Positions 9,971 through 20,094 of a DNA stretch of 64,000 nt are shown here, one piece after another. Location of the stretch: positions 195,229,415 through 195,293,414 of the forward strand of contig NC_059074.1 in NCBI RefSeq assembly GCF_020497125.1, given 5' to 3'. Position 1 is the first letter of the stretch. Each line of letters starts with the position of its first letter. Source of the stretch: Mauremys mutica. Lineage: Eukaryota; Chordata; Testudines; Geoemydidae. A program made the position numbers and the translations under genes. The notes under the pieces were generated by a model. It was not told the DNA's origin. It did no database searches and saw only the letters and a program-made list of their open reading frames with translations.

Positions 9971-11142
9971 TCAAATTGCTGCCTCAAAGCATCCCTGATC
10001 CGTATGTGCCCCTCTAGTAGCCCTGGTCTCCTGCTGTTCAGACTCAGCCTCCAGGCACTGAGTCTCTGCGGTCCAGGCCTGAGTGAAGCTTTCATCCTTC
10101 CCTTCACAAATATTATGGAGCATATAGCACGTGGCTATAAACATAGGAATATTGTCATCGGCCATGTCCAGTTTCCCATACAGGCATCGCCAGCGGGCTT
10201 TTAAACAGCCGAATGCACACTCCACAGTCATTCTGCACTTGCTCAGCCTGTTGTTGAACTGCTCCTTGTAGCTGTCAAGTTGCCTTGTGTATGGCTTCAT
10301 GAGCCACGGCATTAAGGGGTAGTTGGGATCTCCCAGGATCACAATGGGCATTTCGACTTCCCCTACGGTGATCCTCTGGTCCGGGAAGAAAGTCCCTGCT
10401 TGCAGCTTCTTGAACAGGCCAGTGTTCCGAAAGATGCATGCATCATGTACTTTTCCAGACCAACCTGCATTAATGTCTGTGAAATGCCCACAGTGATCCA
10501 CAAGCACCTGGAGAACCATTGAGAAATACCCCTTGCGATTAATGTACTCAGTGGCTGGTAACAGAATTGGAATGTGCGTGCCATCTATCGCCCCTCCACA
10601 GTTAGGGAAGCCCATTTGTGCAAAGCCATCCACAATCTCACACCCAGAATCACGGTCTTTCAGAGCAGGATGCGATTAATGGCCCTGCACACTTCCGTCA
10701 ACATGAGTCCCAAATGTTTCCCACTCCAAACTGGTTAGTGACCGATTGGTGGCAGTCTGGAGTAGCCAGCTTCCACACTGCAATCGCCACGCGCTTCTCC
10801 AGCGATAGGGCAGCTCTCATTCTCGTGTCCTTGCACCGCAGAGCTGGGGTGAGCTCATCACACAGTCCCGTGAATGTGGCTTTCCTCATGCGAAAGTGCT
10901 GCAGCCACTGCTCATCATCCCAGATGTGCGTCACGATGTGATCCCACCACTCAGTGCATGTTTCCCGAGTACAAAAGCAGCGTTCCACTGTGGTCAGTGA
11001 GCATTCTCATGTCATAGCTACTATGTGTGGCAAGATCAATGTCGCACTCCTCTTGCCTTTGTAGTTTAAGGAATAACTCCACTGCCACGTGTGACGTGTT
11101 GGTCAGTGCAAGCAGCATTCTTGTCAACAGCTCGGGATCCAT
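9971..11142 (-). pseudogene. PIF/Harbinger DDE transposase, frameshifted
   Basis: This enzyme family (HARBI1-like, DDE superfamily endonuclease) cuts and rejoins element ends with a 3-bp target duplication. The C-terminal open segment (10633 to 9971, 220 codons) has all three catalytic acids in context: D17 in AIDGTHI, D102 in GDPNYPL and E138 in VECAFGCLKARWR. The N-terminal half lies in a different frame at 10988-10698, with WDDEQWLQHFRMRKATF and a helix-turn-helix region ending in TNQFGVG. A further N-terminal stretch lies in a third frame around 11142-10975. At least two frameshifts therefore separate the parts, plus an in-frame stop in the 10633-10698 gap, so no functional protein can be made. 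The acidic triad is intact, suggesting decay through a few lesions. Confidence 0.8.
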
Positions 11143-11506
11143 TCCTGCAGCCAGAAAGAGGCAGGGCAGGGCGCGCAGTACACAAACGGTTGAAAGATGG
11201 TGCCAAATGCAGATGGAAGCACAGGGATTGCTGGGATGTGAAGCAATGCATCACGGGGCACTGGGACAGGACCCAGGATGCCCCATGACCCCTTCTGCCT
11301 TCTCACGAGTCTTAGCAGCAAAAGAGAAAGAGGTGCTTTGTGGGATAGCTGCCCAGAGTGCACCACTCTGGATAGCACCAGAAATGTGAACACGTTATTG
11401 CGCAGGCAGCTGTCAGTGTGAACACACAACAGCGGTTTTCCTTTGGCGCACTCTAAGCGGTGCTGTAACTGCCAGCGATGTAACTCTGCCAGTGTCAACG
11501 TGCTCT

Positions 11507-12775
11507 CAGATTCATGTTGTTTCAATATGGTCAGATATCTTATTTTTACAATTGGTAAAATTAGCACCCAGCCTGAGACCTCATGGGACAAATGTACCAA
11601 GCCCATGACATTAGAAACCCACATAAATATTCACAGACCTGGTGCACAGGGAGAACCCTGCATTTTGAGACACTAACTGGGTCCTTGCTCCTGGAAACAG
11701 GTGTTTAGAAGATCAGTGACCCCACTTGCTCATATAAACATAGGATTTTGCACAGCTCTCCCAGGCCCTGATTCAGGAACACACTTAAGCATTTATTAAC
11801 TTTAAGCACAGGCTTACATCCCATTGACTTTGTGTGTTCCATTCACCCCCATGTGCTTTTCCTGAACTGGCACCCGAGTGCATAGACTCTGAAAATGGAC
11901 CCCCATACAGTCTGCCACTGCAACTAAATCAAATTTCTGTGAATGGGTTACATTCCTTAAAATAGGAGCCCAGTGAAAACATCGGCACAAACTTTTCTAA
12001 CAGTATGTACACTACAAAGGGCCTTAAGGAATGTGTAAAGGAGGTTTTGCTTTATCCTCTCACTACACACAGCATCATGTAAGATCACATTGCAAACAAC
12101 TGCCCAGACAGAGACTGCATTATTTATTAGAACAGGCTTCTGATCTTAAACAGGAGAAAAAACAAGGAAGATAGAAAGCAATGGTACTTAATTGTCAGAA
12201 TAAAAGGACACAAGAAACAGGGAACAAACAATACCTCTAGAGAATTTACGCCTACAGGAAAGTCATAAGCTATAATTTGTTTTAAACACTTCCCTACTTT
12301 TTGATGGGGACGGGGGGAACCTTAGGCACACTGTTATTTAACATTTTATTTGTGAGTTAGAAATTTACGTAACCTACGTTTCATAAATCCCGATATACAG
12401 ACCACATAGAACCAGGAGCTCTGACAGCTGCTGTTTTTGGTGGGAGGGGAGAAGAGGAGAAGTGGGGGGGGGGGAGAAGGAAGCAATTGATTCTCTGCTT
12501 CCTCCCTTTTTTCAGATGCACAGGTCTGGATGCTGAGGGCTTTAGCGCGATTCTCCAGCATTTTTACTTGCTTCTTGTGCACTATACTTTGACTCACTCC
12601 ATTATTAGATCCAGACACAGCCTGGTGCTTTATGAGACATTCCCTTCAAAATTCCAGTGATGGGCAAATTTCAAGAGGTTTGGAGATTCATTCCGGATGA
12701 ACAGCAGAAAGTTTACAACCTTACTTACATCTAACTAAAATAGATTTGTTATCCTGAGGTTTCCTTAGGAGATAG
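11507..12775. other. Mostly unassigned; one palindromic MITE trace
   Basis: At about 11765-11885 GGCCCTGATTCAGGAACACA is followed by CCCATTGACTTTGTG and a degenerate inverted half, matching the short palindromic MITE type seen at 13714-13822. A purine-rich segment with a run of 11 or more G lies at about 12463-12475. No gene recognised. Confidence 0.35.
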
Positions 12776-12787
12776 TATGGTCTAATG

Positions 12788-13168
12788 CAGAGGTCCCCAA
12801 AGTCTGGGGCACGCCCCTTGGGGGGGCATGGAGGAATGTCCAGGGAGGCACAGCAGGTGCAGTGGGTGCCATCCAGCTCCTCCCTGCCCCCAGCTCTACT
12901 CTGGTCCCACCCCCAGCCCCGTCCCCAGCTCCCAGCCCTGTGCCTGGCCCCGTCCCCAGCCTCAGCGCAGCTCCACTCCCGGCCCCAGTCCCCTCCCCAC
13001 CCCCCCAGCTGAGGAACAAGCCTCGGCCCCGTTACCCCGTCCATGTTCCTCCAGGCCCCCACCCCCGGAGTCACGGCCCCACTCCCGGCCTCGGCTTCAG
13101 GAGGTTGTGGGGGGACATGGACGGGGTAAGGGGTGTGTGTGCAAACATCAAATGTTTGGGCATAGCTG
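12788..13168. mobile_element. hAT MITE, first of a serial pair
   Basis: It starts CAGAGGTCCCCAAAGTCTGG and ends with GTTTGGGCATAGCTG, giving short imperfect inverted ends. GTCTAATG (12780-12787) and GTCTATTT (13169-13176) are decayed copies of one 8-bp target. The interior is C-rich (CCCAGCCCCGTCCCCAGC). Confidence 0.7.
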
Positions 13169-13176
13169 GTCTATTT

Positions 13177-13571
13177 CAGTGGCTCTCAACCTTTCCAGAC
13201 TACTGTACCCCTTTCAGGAGTCTGATTTGTATTGCCTACCCCAAGTTTCACCTCACTTAAAAACTACTTGCTTACAAAATCAGACATAAAAATACAACAG
13301 TGTCACAGCACGTTATTTCTGAAAAACTGCTTATTTCTCATTTTACCATATAATTACAAAATAAATCAACTGGAATATAAATATTGTACTAACATTTCCG
13401 TGTATAGAGCAAGTCATTGTCTGTAGGAAATTTTAGTTTGTACTGATTTTGCTAGGGCTTTTTATGTAGCCTGATGTAAAACTAGGCAAATATCCAGATG
13501 AGTTGATGTACCCCTTGGAAGATCTCTGAATACCCCCAGGGGTACACGTACCCCCTGGTTTTGAACCACTG
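13177..13571. mobile_element. hAT MITE, second of a serial pair
   Basis: The ends CAGTGGCTCTCAACCTTTCC and GGTTTTGAACCACTG are inverted repeats. The flanks GTCTATTT (13169-13176) and GTCTAGTG (13572-13579) match at six of eight bases. The right part repeats GTACCCC motifs (ACCCCCAGGGGTACACGTAC). Interior AT-rich, no coding capacity. Confidence 0.82.
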
Positions 13572-13713
13572 GTCTAGTGAGTAGAGAAAGGTGCTGGGAA
13601 TCGGGAGACCTGGGTTATGGTGCTACAGCTCTGCTGCTGACATGCTGTTTGACTTTGAACAAGTTGCTGAACTGTTTTGGTTCCTTCACCAGGAAAACAG
13701 AAATAATATCTAT

Positions 13714-13822
13714 GGCCCCGTCCTACAAAGCATTTAAGCAGATGCTTCACTTTAAGCGCATGAGCTGTCCCACTGAAGACTACTCACATGGTTAGAGGTA
13801 AACACATTGCTGGATTGGGGCC
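13714..13822. repeat. 109-bp palindromic MITE inside the SINE
   Basis: GGCCCCGTCCTACAAAGCAT at the left faces CATTGCTGGATTGGGGCC at the right, with AGCATTTAAGCAGATGCTT near the left arm. It separates the SINE body from the SINE tail. No clear target duplication remains. Confidence 0.5.
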
Positions 13823-13890
13823 AACTTTGTAAAGTACTTTGATGAAAAGTGCTATGTAAGTGAAAACTCTTATTTGTATTAGGTGTTTAC

Positions 13891-15711
13891 AAATTAAAGT
13901 CAATACATGATATTCAGTGAAACACAAGTATTCAGATCAAATACTCTGCCAGCAGAGGGGGTCATCTCCTGGCTGTGCTTAAAGCTCCGCCGTCCTCTGC
14001 AAACTCAGCTGATGGAGATTCTAGAACAGGGCTGAGAGATGCAATTTCCAGATTCCATCAATTCCTGACAGAATTCTGAGAGCTTCAAAGTTTCATGGTG
14101 AATAGCACTGGCACTTTGCCCTGCATTGCGGCCACCTCTACTGATCAAAACAAATTTGGAGTTTCTAGACCAAAGTATTGTTTTCAATATGGCCACACAT
14201 ACGTGGAAAGGAAAACTTCAAAAAGTGAAAAATAATGGTCCCATATCTGAAAAGTGTCTTACACTATGGATCTCAAACTTCCCCTGAAAATTCTTCTCTG
14301 GTTAGAGAATACACAAGCAACATTTCAGCTACTTGGAGACACACAAGCAATATTTCAGCCGGACAGGAGGTTTTTAAAGCAAATTTGGGGAATAGATTTT
14401 AAAATCAAGCTTATAAGAGAAAATGAATTACCATCTTAATTACAGATTTGCTACTTCTGATGTTAGTGATTCATTAGATGGTATTATTCAGTTCAAGTCA
14501 GATCTGAACCAATGGTCCAGCATTGTGCGTAAGGAGCGCTATGCGATTAGAGGTGCCTGATTCACATGAGAAAATGAAGTGAGTTTTTGGCCGCCTGTCA
14601 GCATTAAAGATCCCATAGCACTTTTGTCCTAGCCCCATTCCAGTTTGAGTAATTACATTCTGGCTGCCTATGTTTCCCCTGGAATTTCAATTGGATATCC
14701 TGGATGAAATCCTGTCCCCGTTGAAGTCAATGGGAGTTTTGCCATTGACTTGAATGGGACCAAGATTTCAACCCATATTGCCATCCTATATTGTTGTGTT
14801 TTATTTAAGTATCAGTAAGGTGCCAATCAACATAGCATTTAGGGATTGATTCAACTTCCACAGAAGCCAATGGAAAGATTTCTGTTGACTTCAGTGAGAG
14901 ATGGATTAGGCCCTTAGACACCACTTTGGTACTCGTTTCTTGTTCTGAACTGTTCATTTTTGTTGCTGTGCGCTGCTAAAACAGCTGCCCATTCCACCTC
15001 AGAAGTGGCTGCCATTCGGTGATATGTGTGAAGGAGTTGCTATACCCACAATTTAAAAAGCCTTTGAGGATCCATCTGGATGCAAGATATTATGCAACTA
15101 TAAGATGACATGAGTCTTAGATATTTTCTCACTTATTATGACTAAAACTTATTTAACCAGGGCCTGTCTTGTTTCAGAGGAGAATTTTCTATTTTTTCCC
15201 CTGTTGCACAGCAGATGTTATTGTCATACTGTTGTTTGTGTTGCTATGGGATTTGTATATGTGTGTGTGTGTCTGTGTGAGAATTCAATTGGCTAGTAAC
15301 TATTATATTGTGCTATACATACTCATACCAGCAACTACAGGCATGTTACTATGGTAAATCATATAGTAATTTCATTTGATTGGTGGATTTCAGAAATAGG
15401 CCATGTGGTGGAGTTAATTATGATCAGATAAGTAAAGGGGAGATGGTAGGGGGAAAAGAACAGAAAAATAAACACAGGCATTTCATGCCATACCATTGTT
15501 ATGACAGCAGCTGTAAAGATATTTGAAGATGACAGCAAGGTCATGTTTTTTAAAATAACATACAAAATATATTAACTTGGCATGGGTATGTCTGAAACAC
15601 ATGATAGTGAACAGTGTGATATTTCATAACTCATTAATGTCAGAGTTGTGGTGTATAGTGGGAAAAACCTTATGGACTGACAAAAATAACCAACGGTGAA
15701 CTAGGATTGTT
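13891..15711. other. Unassigned, with two short palindromic MITEs
   Basis: At 14697-14775 GAAATCCTGTCCCCGTTGAA and GGGACCAAGATTTCAACCC are inverted around TGAAGTCAATGGGAGTTTTG. A similar shorter element lies at about 14843-14913 (GGGATTGATTCAACTTCCAC to GATGGATTAGGCCC). A (GT)n run lies at about 15259-15279. No gene recognised. Confidence 0.4.
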
Positions 15712-15925
15712 TCATGGTTAAATCACAGGCTTAGGAGCCAGAAGATCTGCAGTGTGTTCTTAGCTCTGACACAGACAAGTTACTTGTCCTCTCTATTCCT
15801 CAGTTTCCATGTCTGTAAAATGGGGATAATTATACAGGCCTCACAGAAGTATTGCATCATCAGTTTATTAATGCCAGTAGTGCACTCTGAGATCCTCAAT
15901 AGAAGGTGCTATGTAAATACAAGGC
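15712..15925 (+). repeat. Cry-type SINE, near full length
   Basis: Ordered matches to the SINE: AGGAGCCAGAAGATCTGCAG, TTAGCTCTGACACAGACAAG, CCTCAGTTTCCATGTCTGTA, AAATGGGGATAATTATACAG, and the tail AGAAGGTGCTATGTAAATAC. The tRNA-like head is diverged. Confidence 0.7.
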
Positions 15926-15937
15926 AGTGGGGAAAGT

Positions 15938-16345
15938 AAGCCGGTACAGTCAGGTACACTGTACCATTAAGACATTTATTACCGGTACACTCTACCGGAA
16001 AGACACATTGTCAAGAATGAATTGTAGAGCCTTGCACGGATACAAATGTACACCCATGAATGTGGATATCCGTGGATAGAAATCAGTATCCACTGAACCG
16101 CAGGGCTCTCCTAGGAACCGCAGCAGCGAAAGGAGCAGAATGTGGGGCCGCCTCTCCCAGGAGCCAGTGCCCAGCCCCCAGTCTCCCTGGAGACCCCTGC
16201 AGTTCAGCGGATACCGATTTCTATCCACGGATATCTGCATCTGCTGGTATAAATGTGTATCCAAGCAAGGCTCCAGTCATGGAACAGTTTTTGTGAGGGG
16301 CAGCGGGGCCGGGGGTGCAGTACTGTGCCAGTAAGAATTAAAATC
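15938..16345. repeat. Palindromic MITE, probably nested in a second inverted-repeat element
   Basis: Inner element, about 16026-16274: AGAGCCTTGCACGGATACAA on the left and GTGTATCCAAGCAAGGCTCC on the right, with arms of about 73 bp sharing GATATCCGTGGATAGAAATC. The outer sequence has GCCGGTACAGTCAGGTAC at 15942-15960 and GCAGTACTGTGCCAGTAAG at about 16317-16335, which look like inverted ends of another element. No clean target duplications found. Confidence 0.5.
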
Positions 16346-16539
16346 TACTTGCACTGCTGATACAAGGTAATATTAATATTTATTATCTACTGGGCCACCT
16401 TCATCTCTAGGCTAATTCTGATCCATCCCTGGAGTTGAGTTCACTGGGGTTACAACAGGGATGAGTCTGATCCAACTAGGGGGATAATAGTGTGAAACTA
16501 TTTAGCTCATAGAATGTTGTGTGTAATAAATGTTTCTCT

Positions 16540-17700
16540 CTCTTTCCCAATAAGACGTTGTAGGGAGCCAGGGTGGCTTCCCTCCGAACCTGAGGGTAAA
16601 AAGCCACTCTCTCAGCCTGAGTGGGCGGGGCCAGGCCAAGCTTGCTCCACCCCCCGGAAGGGGAGGGGTGGAACAGGAAGTACAAAGGGCGGGGCCCTTA
16701 GCTCAGTCAGGGCAGCACCAGGGAGGGAGGCAGATGCAGACTGCACGCTGCTCCCTTCAGACCCTGCTGCCACACCAGGGGAGGCCCTGGATCAGGGGAA
16801 ACCTGAGCTGGAGGAAGGACTGGGCCTACCAGGACTGCCTGCCGCCGAGTACTCAGACGAACTGGAGGAGCCAGAGCCAGGGGGAGAGCTTGAGCTGCCA
16901 GCAGCGGTCTACCCGGAGGAACTGGAGGGACCAGAGGGACGCACAATCGGGTAGGAAGTAGCCCAGGGACAGAGCGACACTGCGGTGAGTCTACGTTGCG
17001 GACAGACCCCCGCTAACCCAGCGGTGGGACCCTCGTCTCGCCCCGGTCAGGGCCCTGGGCTGGAACGCAGAGGTGTAGGGTGGGCCTGCGTTCCCCTACC
17101 CGGCCAGTCCACCTCAGGAACTGGGCCCCGACAGCGCTACCGACTCTTGCCGGCGCTCCCCTGCCCGAGGGGCGCGCTACCGACTCTTGCCGGCGCTCCC
17201 CTGCCCGAGGGGCGCGCTACCGACTCTTGCCGGCGCTCCCCTGCCCGAGGGGCGCGCTACCGACTCTTGCCGGCGCTCCCCTGCCCGAGGGGCGCGCTAC
17301 CGACTCTTGCCGGCGCTCCCCTGCCCGAGGGGCGCGCTACCGACTCTTGCCGGCGCTCCCCTGCCCGAGGGGCGCGCTACTGACTCTTGCCGGCGCTCCC
17401 CTGCCCGAGGGGCGCGCTACTGACTCTTGCCGGCGCTCCCCTGCCCGAGGGGCGCGCTACTGACTCTTGCCGGCGCTCCCCAGCCCGAGGGGCGCGCTGC
17501 AGCCGTTTGCCGGTGTTCCCCCTGCCCCGGGTTCCCCCCGAGATCGGGCGGGGCTCAAGCAAGCCAGGGGGAAGGTAGCTCACCACCGCCCCTAGCGGTG
17601 GTAGGCCAGGCGACGCAGTTTACAGACGTACATTCATGAGAATCGTTTTTCTTCCAGGGGATATTCATGTTTATTCCTTTTTCTCTTTACCTGGCTCCAT
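16540..17700. repeat. GC-rich repeat block, identity uncertain
   Basis: High GC and CpG density with GGGCGGGGCC motifs at about 16625 and 16690, followed by the 40-bp array. It may be part of an LTR or other retroelement; no terminal repeats or coding domain are visible. GGGCGG boxes resemble Sp1 sites but no adjacent host exon is recognised. Confidence 0.35.
17141..17500. repeat. Nine tandem copies of a 40-bp unit
   Basis: Units start CGACTCTTGCCGGCGCTCCC and end GGCGCGCTAC, each exactly 40 bp. The first six start with C, the last three with T, and the ninth has CAG for CTG plus GCTGC at its end. A degenerate tenth follows at 17501. Within each unit GCGCTCCCC and GGGGCGCGC can pair around TGCCCGA with one mismatch. 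Because 40 is not a multiple of three and no stop occurs, several frames stay open; these are not genes. Confidence 0.93.
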
Positions 17701-19180
17701 TGACTCTGTCACAAGGTGACACTGGCCCTTTAAGAAGAGCAGGGGCAAGTGCATCTCTGCCTCATGAGCTCACTCCATTTGGACTTAAAAGAGGGCACTT
17801 GGGTACTGGACTTATTCCCTTTTAAAGGGCCGGGCTCCCTCTTAACGTGGCTTCTGAAAAGCGAGGAGGAGAGTCACAGTGTGACCCAGGGCCGGTTTAT
17901 TATCAAACATAGTGCCAATCAGTCAGTAACCAAAAGTCACCAACATAGTCCATTTATGACCCCAATGCATGTAGTCCTTAAAACCCCACTCTTCCCAGCA
18001 CTCTGCTGGGAGCGCATCCTGACCATACTCGGGTGTTCTCCTGCACACCGAGGCTCTGTCTCAGTCCTCTTCTGTCCCTCAGCCAGGACAGCCACCCTAG
18101 CCCTTCCAGCTGGAGTGAAATGCTGCTGTTTTTGTCCAGTGGGAACTCCCACAGCCTCTCTGCTGCTGGGAGAGCATCCTCACTATGTTCTGACTTTGGA
18201 AAAGCCTCTGCTCCAAACTTTGGTTTATATTATCTGGGGATAATAATACCCGGCCCTTTTGTGAAGTGCTCTGAGAACTACAAATGATGTGCTACGTAGT
18301 ACCAGCAGAGGCTATGTCCTGGTATCTAGGCACTGCCCAGAGTGGAGGCAAAGAGGAGTTCCACTGCCCCAGGAAACACTCGTGGAAGAATTGGGCCTGG
18401 CCCTGTCTGCTTTGTGGGCTGATGGGGAGCAATTGAGCAGAGCCATGGCCCCCTGTTCCTCCCTTCCCACTTTGGGATGATGTGTGCTCTTGGAGGAGCA
18501 TGGAAGGAGAAGTCTCTGCTTCTACCTGAGGGCAGGGACTGCCCCTGGTCCTTGTGCTGGGGATGCGCTGAGGGAGAGGCTGCATGCTCTCATCTGAGCA
18601 AGTGCCCTGCACAATCTGACTCTTATTGTCAGACTGGTGCTGTCTGTATCTCTGAGTTTTGGCCCATTTGTGTCTGTTGGTGTGTAGCCAATAATAGAGA
18701 TATGGTAGGTGTAAGTCTGTGACATGTGGAAAGAAATACCTTCCTACACTATGAACTTCCACCTTTCTTAAAGCTTGTTGGGGAAAAATACCATAAACAC
18801 TACTTGGGTTTGGTTGGGGTTCCTCCTTCCCCCCACCCCCCAGCCAGAAAATTATTCTCACTTCTGCACATCAGTTTGACTTTCAAACGGTGCTTGGTAA
18901 AAGCAGGTGCTCTCTGCACTGATCTCACTGCAAAGGTTTTTATATTTATGGCTTGTGTTACTTAGCATTTCAGATGCTTTGTCTCCCTTAGCGAGGGCTG
19001 AGCGCAGAAGGCAATGTGTGAATGAGTCGTGCAGGCGGGCAATTCTGAGCAGGCACCACCACTGGCTGTACCTTTTGTTACATGTAGGAGGTGATTCTCT
19101 AGACCAGCAACACCTCATGTGGGCGTGCTGAAGTTGTGACTGTCAAAAAAAAAAATCCTCTGTATCTCAAAAAAGACATT
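17701..19180. other. Unassigned, with a SINE tail
   Basis: At 18232-18302 a SINE tail is visible (TATCTGGGGATAATAATACC, TGTGAAGTGCTCTGAGAACT). The rest, including CTGTCACAAGGTGACACTGG at about 17706 and several short frames, is not recognised. Confidence 0.35.
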
Positions 19181-19263
19181 AACAACAAGGAGTCCGGTGG
19201 CACCTTAAAGATTAACAGATTTATTTGGGCATAAGCTTTCGTGGGTAAAAAAGCTCACTTCTG
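19181..19263 (-). repeat. Penelope-like element 3' tail, second subfamily
   Basis: AACAACAAGGAGTCCGGTGG followed by CACCTTAAAGATTAACAGAT and GCATAAGCTTTCGTGGGT parallels the tail at 1401-1463 with consistent differences (TCCGGTGGC for ACTTGTGGC). It is therefore a related but distinct subfamily on the minus strand. Confidence 0.6.
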
Positions 19264-19779
19264 AGAGCCAGATTTCATGGGGGGGAAATGGGCAAACATT
19301 CTGGTGAACAATGAGAAGTGGCCTGAACCTCCACTCAGATCTCTAACCAAACTGAACCCAAGATATTTTAGATTTGGGAGAGAAGGGATGCTCAAAAGAG
19401 AGCCCTTCCATTGCTTCCTGACCCCGTACAGGCTGAATTCCATCTCAGGGCTGGTTATTTTTGTTTTGCTGGCTGCTCTCCTCAAATCTCATGAGTTTCA
19501 GGTTTTCAGAGACAGAGGGAGTGAGGTATAATGCATTTTGGAGCACCCCTAACTAAGGGAAGCCCTGGAGCAGATGAGGTTTGACTGAAGCAACTAGAGT
19601 TCAAAAGAGTAAATGCCAGAACTGAGACCCCTCTTCAAACCCTGCTGGATTCTCACCAAAGTTAGGGAGTTTGCAAGGACTGGGGAGAAGGAGATGGGAG
19701 TCAAGAAACAGGATGTTGGGAACTGGTCTGTAGAGGGGTCACTCAAGGAACTGTTAGACAGCAGGAAGGGAGAACCTTG

Positions 19780-19972
19780 TGTTGTGTATTTGGTTGTCAT
19801 GGTTTTTGTTGCTATGGCAACTGAGTTAGATTATTATGGGTTAGCTCAGCCGGTTTCAACCAGCTGAGTGAGCTCTCTGTATATCTGTAAATAAAATGGA
19901 GGTTTTGGTTAGCTGCCTGCTCTCTGGCCTCAAGTGATTGCTTCCTACACCGGCTGCCCCAAGGATATAACA
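19780..19972 (+). repeat. 5' LTR of the Ty3/gypsy element
   Basis: 193 bp, TG...CA ends. Contains AATAAA at 19890-19895, the likely polyadenylation signal. A TATATCTG run at about 19880 is the only TATA-like element seen. Confidence 0.95.
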
Positions 19973-19973
19973 C

Positions 19974-19984
19974 TGGCGACGAGG
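19974..19984 (+). promoter_or_regulatory. Primer binding site, serine-tRNA type
   Basis: TGGCGACGAGG lies one base after the LTR and complements the 3' end plus CCA of vertebrate tRNA-Ser(GCU) as I recall it. Reverse transcription would start here. The match seems to continue imperfectly into the next six bases. Confidence 0.75.
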
Positions 19985-20094
19985 GTGAGACTCGGTGCTG
20001 CTCCAGTAACAGAAGGAAGTAGAAGTTAAGGTAAAGAACAAACTAACAAAAAAAGCTGCTTGTTTGCACTGACTGTGAAAGTGAAACTAAAATC

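Larger units (their letters stand above)
8398..11506. mobile_element. Decayed PIF/Harbinger DNA transposon with both genes
   Basis: The left end GGCCCTGTCTACACTGGCAA follows TTA at 8395-8397. Near 11490-11506 CCAGTGTCAACG forms a weaker inverted counterpart, so the right limit is approximate. Inside are the two genes expected of the superfamily, reading toward each other: a Myb/SANT-like gene on the plus strand and a DDE transposase on the minus strand. Both carry inactivating changes. A 124-bp hAT MITE lies within the first gene. An AATAAA at about 9795 lies between the genes and suits the plus-strand transcript. Confidence 0.75.
12776..13890 (+). repeat. Cry-type tRNA-derived SINE split by three insertions
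   Basis: The SINE head GGTCTAATG lies at 12779-12787 and its body resumes at 13572 with GTCTAGTGAGTAGAGAAAGG, CGGGAGACCTGGGTTATG and TTTGACTTTGAACAAGTTGC. The tail at about 13823-13885 has AAAGTACTTTGATGAAAAGT and GCTATGTAAGTG. Two hAT elements occupy the 5' end and one palindromic MITE sits before the tail. Polymerase III promoter boxes would lie in the tRNA-like head, now disrupted. Confidence 0.65.

Noticed and set aside
16620..16700. GGGCGG boxes as a host CpG-island promoter
   Set aside because: The whole block looks like repeat DNA and no downstream exon is recognisable; kept only as a remark.
16985..17463. Long arginine/proline-rich frames in three reading frames
   Set aside because: They arise because the 40-bp array has no stop in any of several frames; period 40 makes the same 40-residue pattern appear in each frame.
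17141..17500. Regular direct repeats that could suggest a CRISPR-like array
   Set aside because: The units abut with no spacers and the context is vertebrate repeat DNA; it is a minisatellite.
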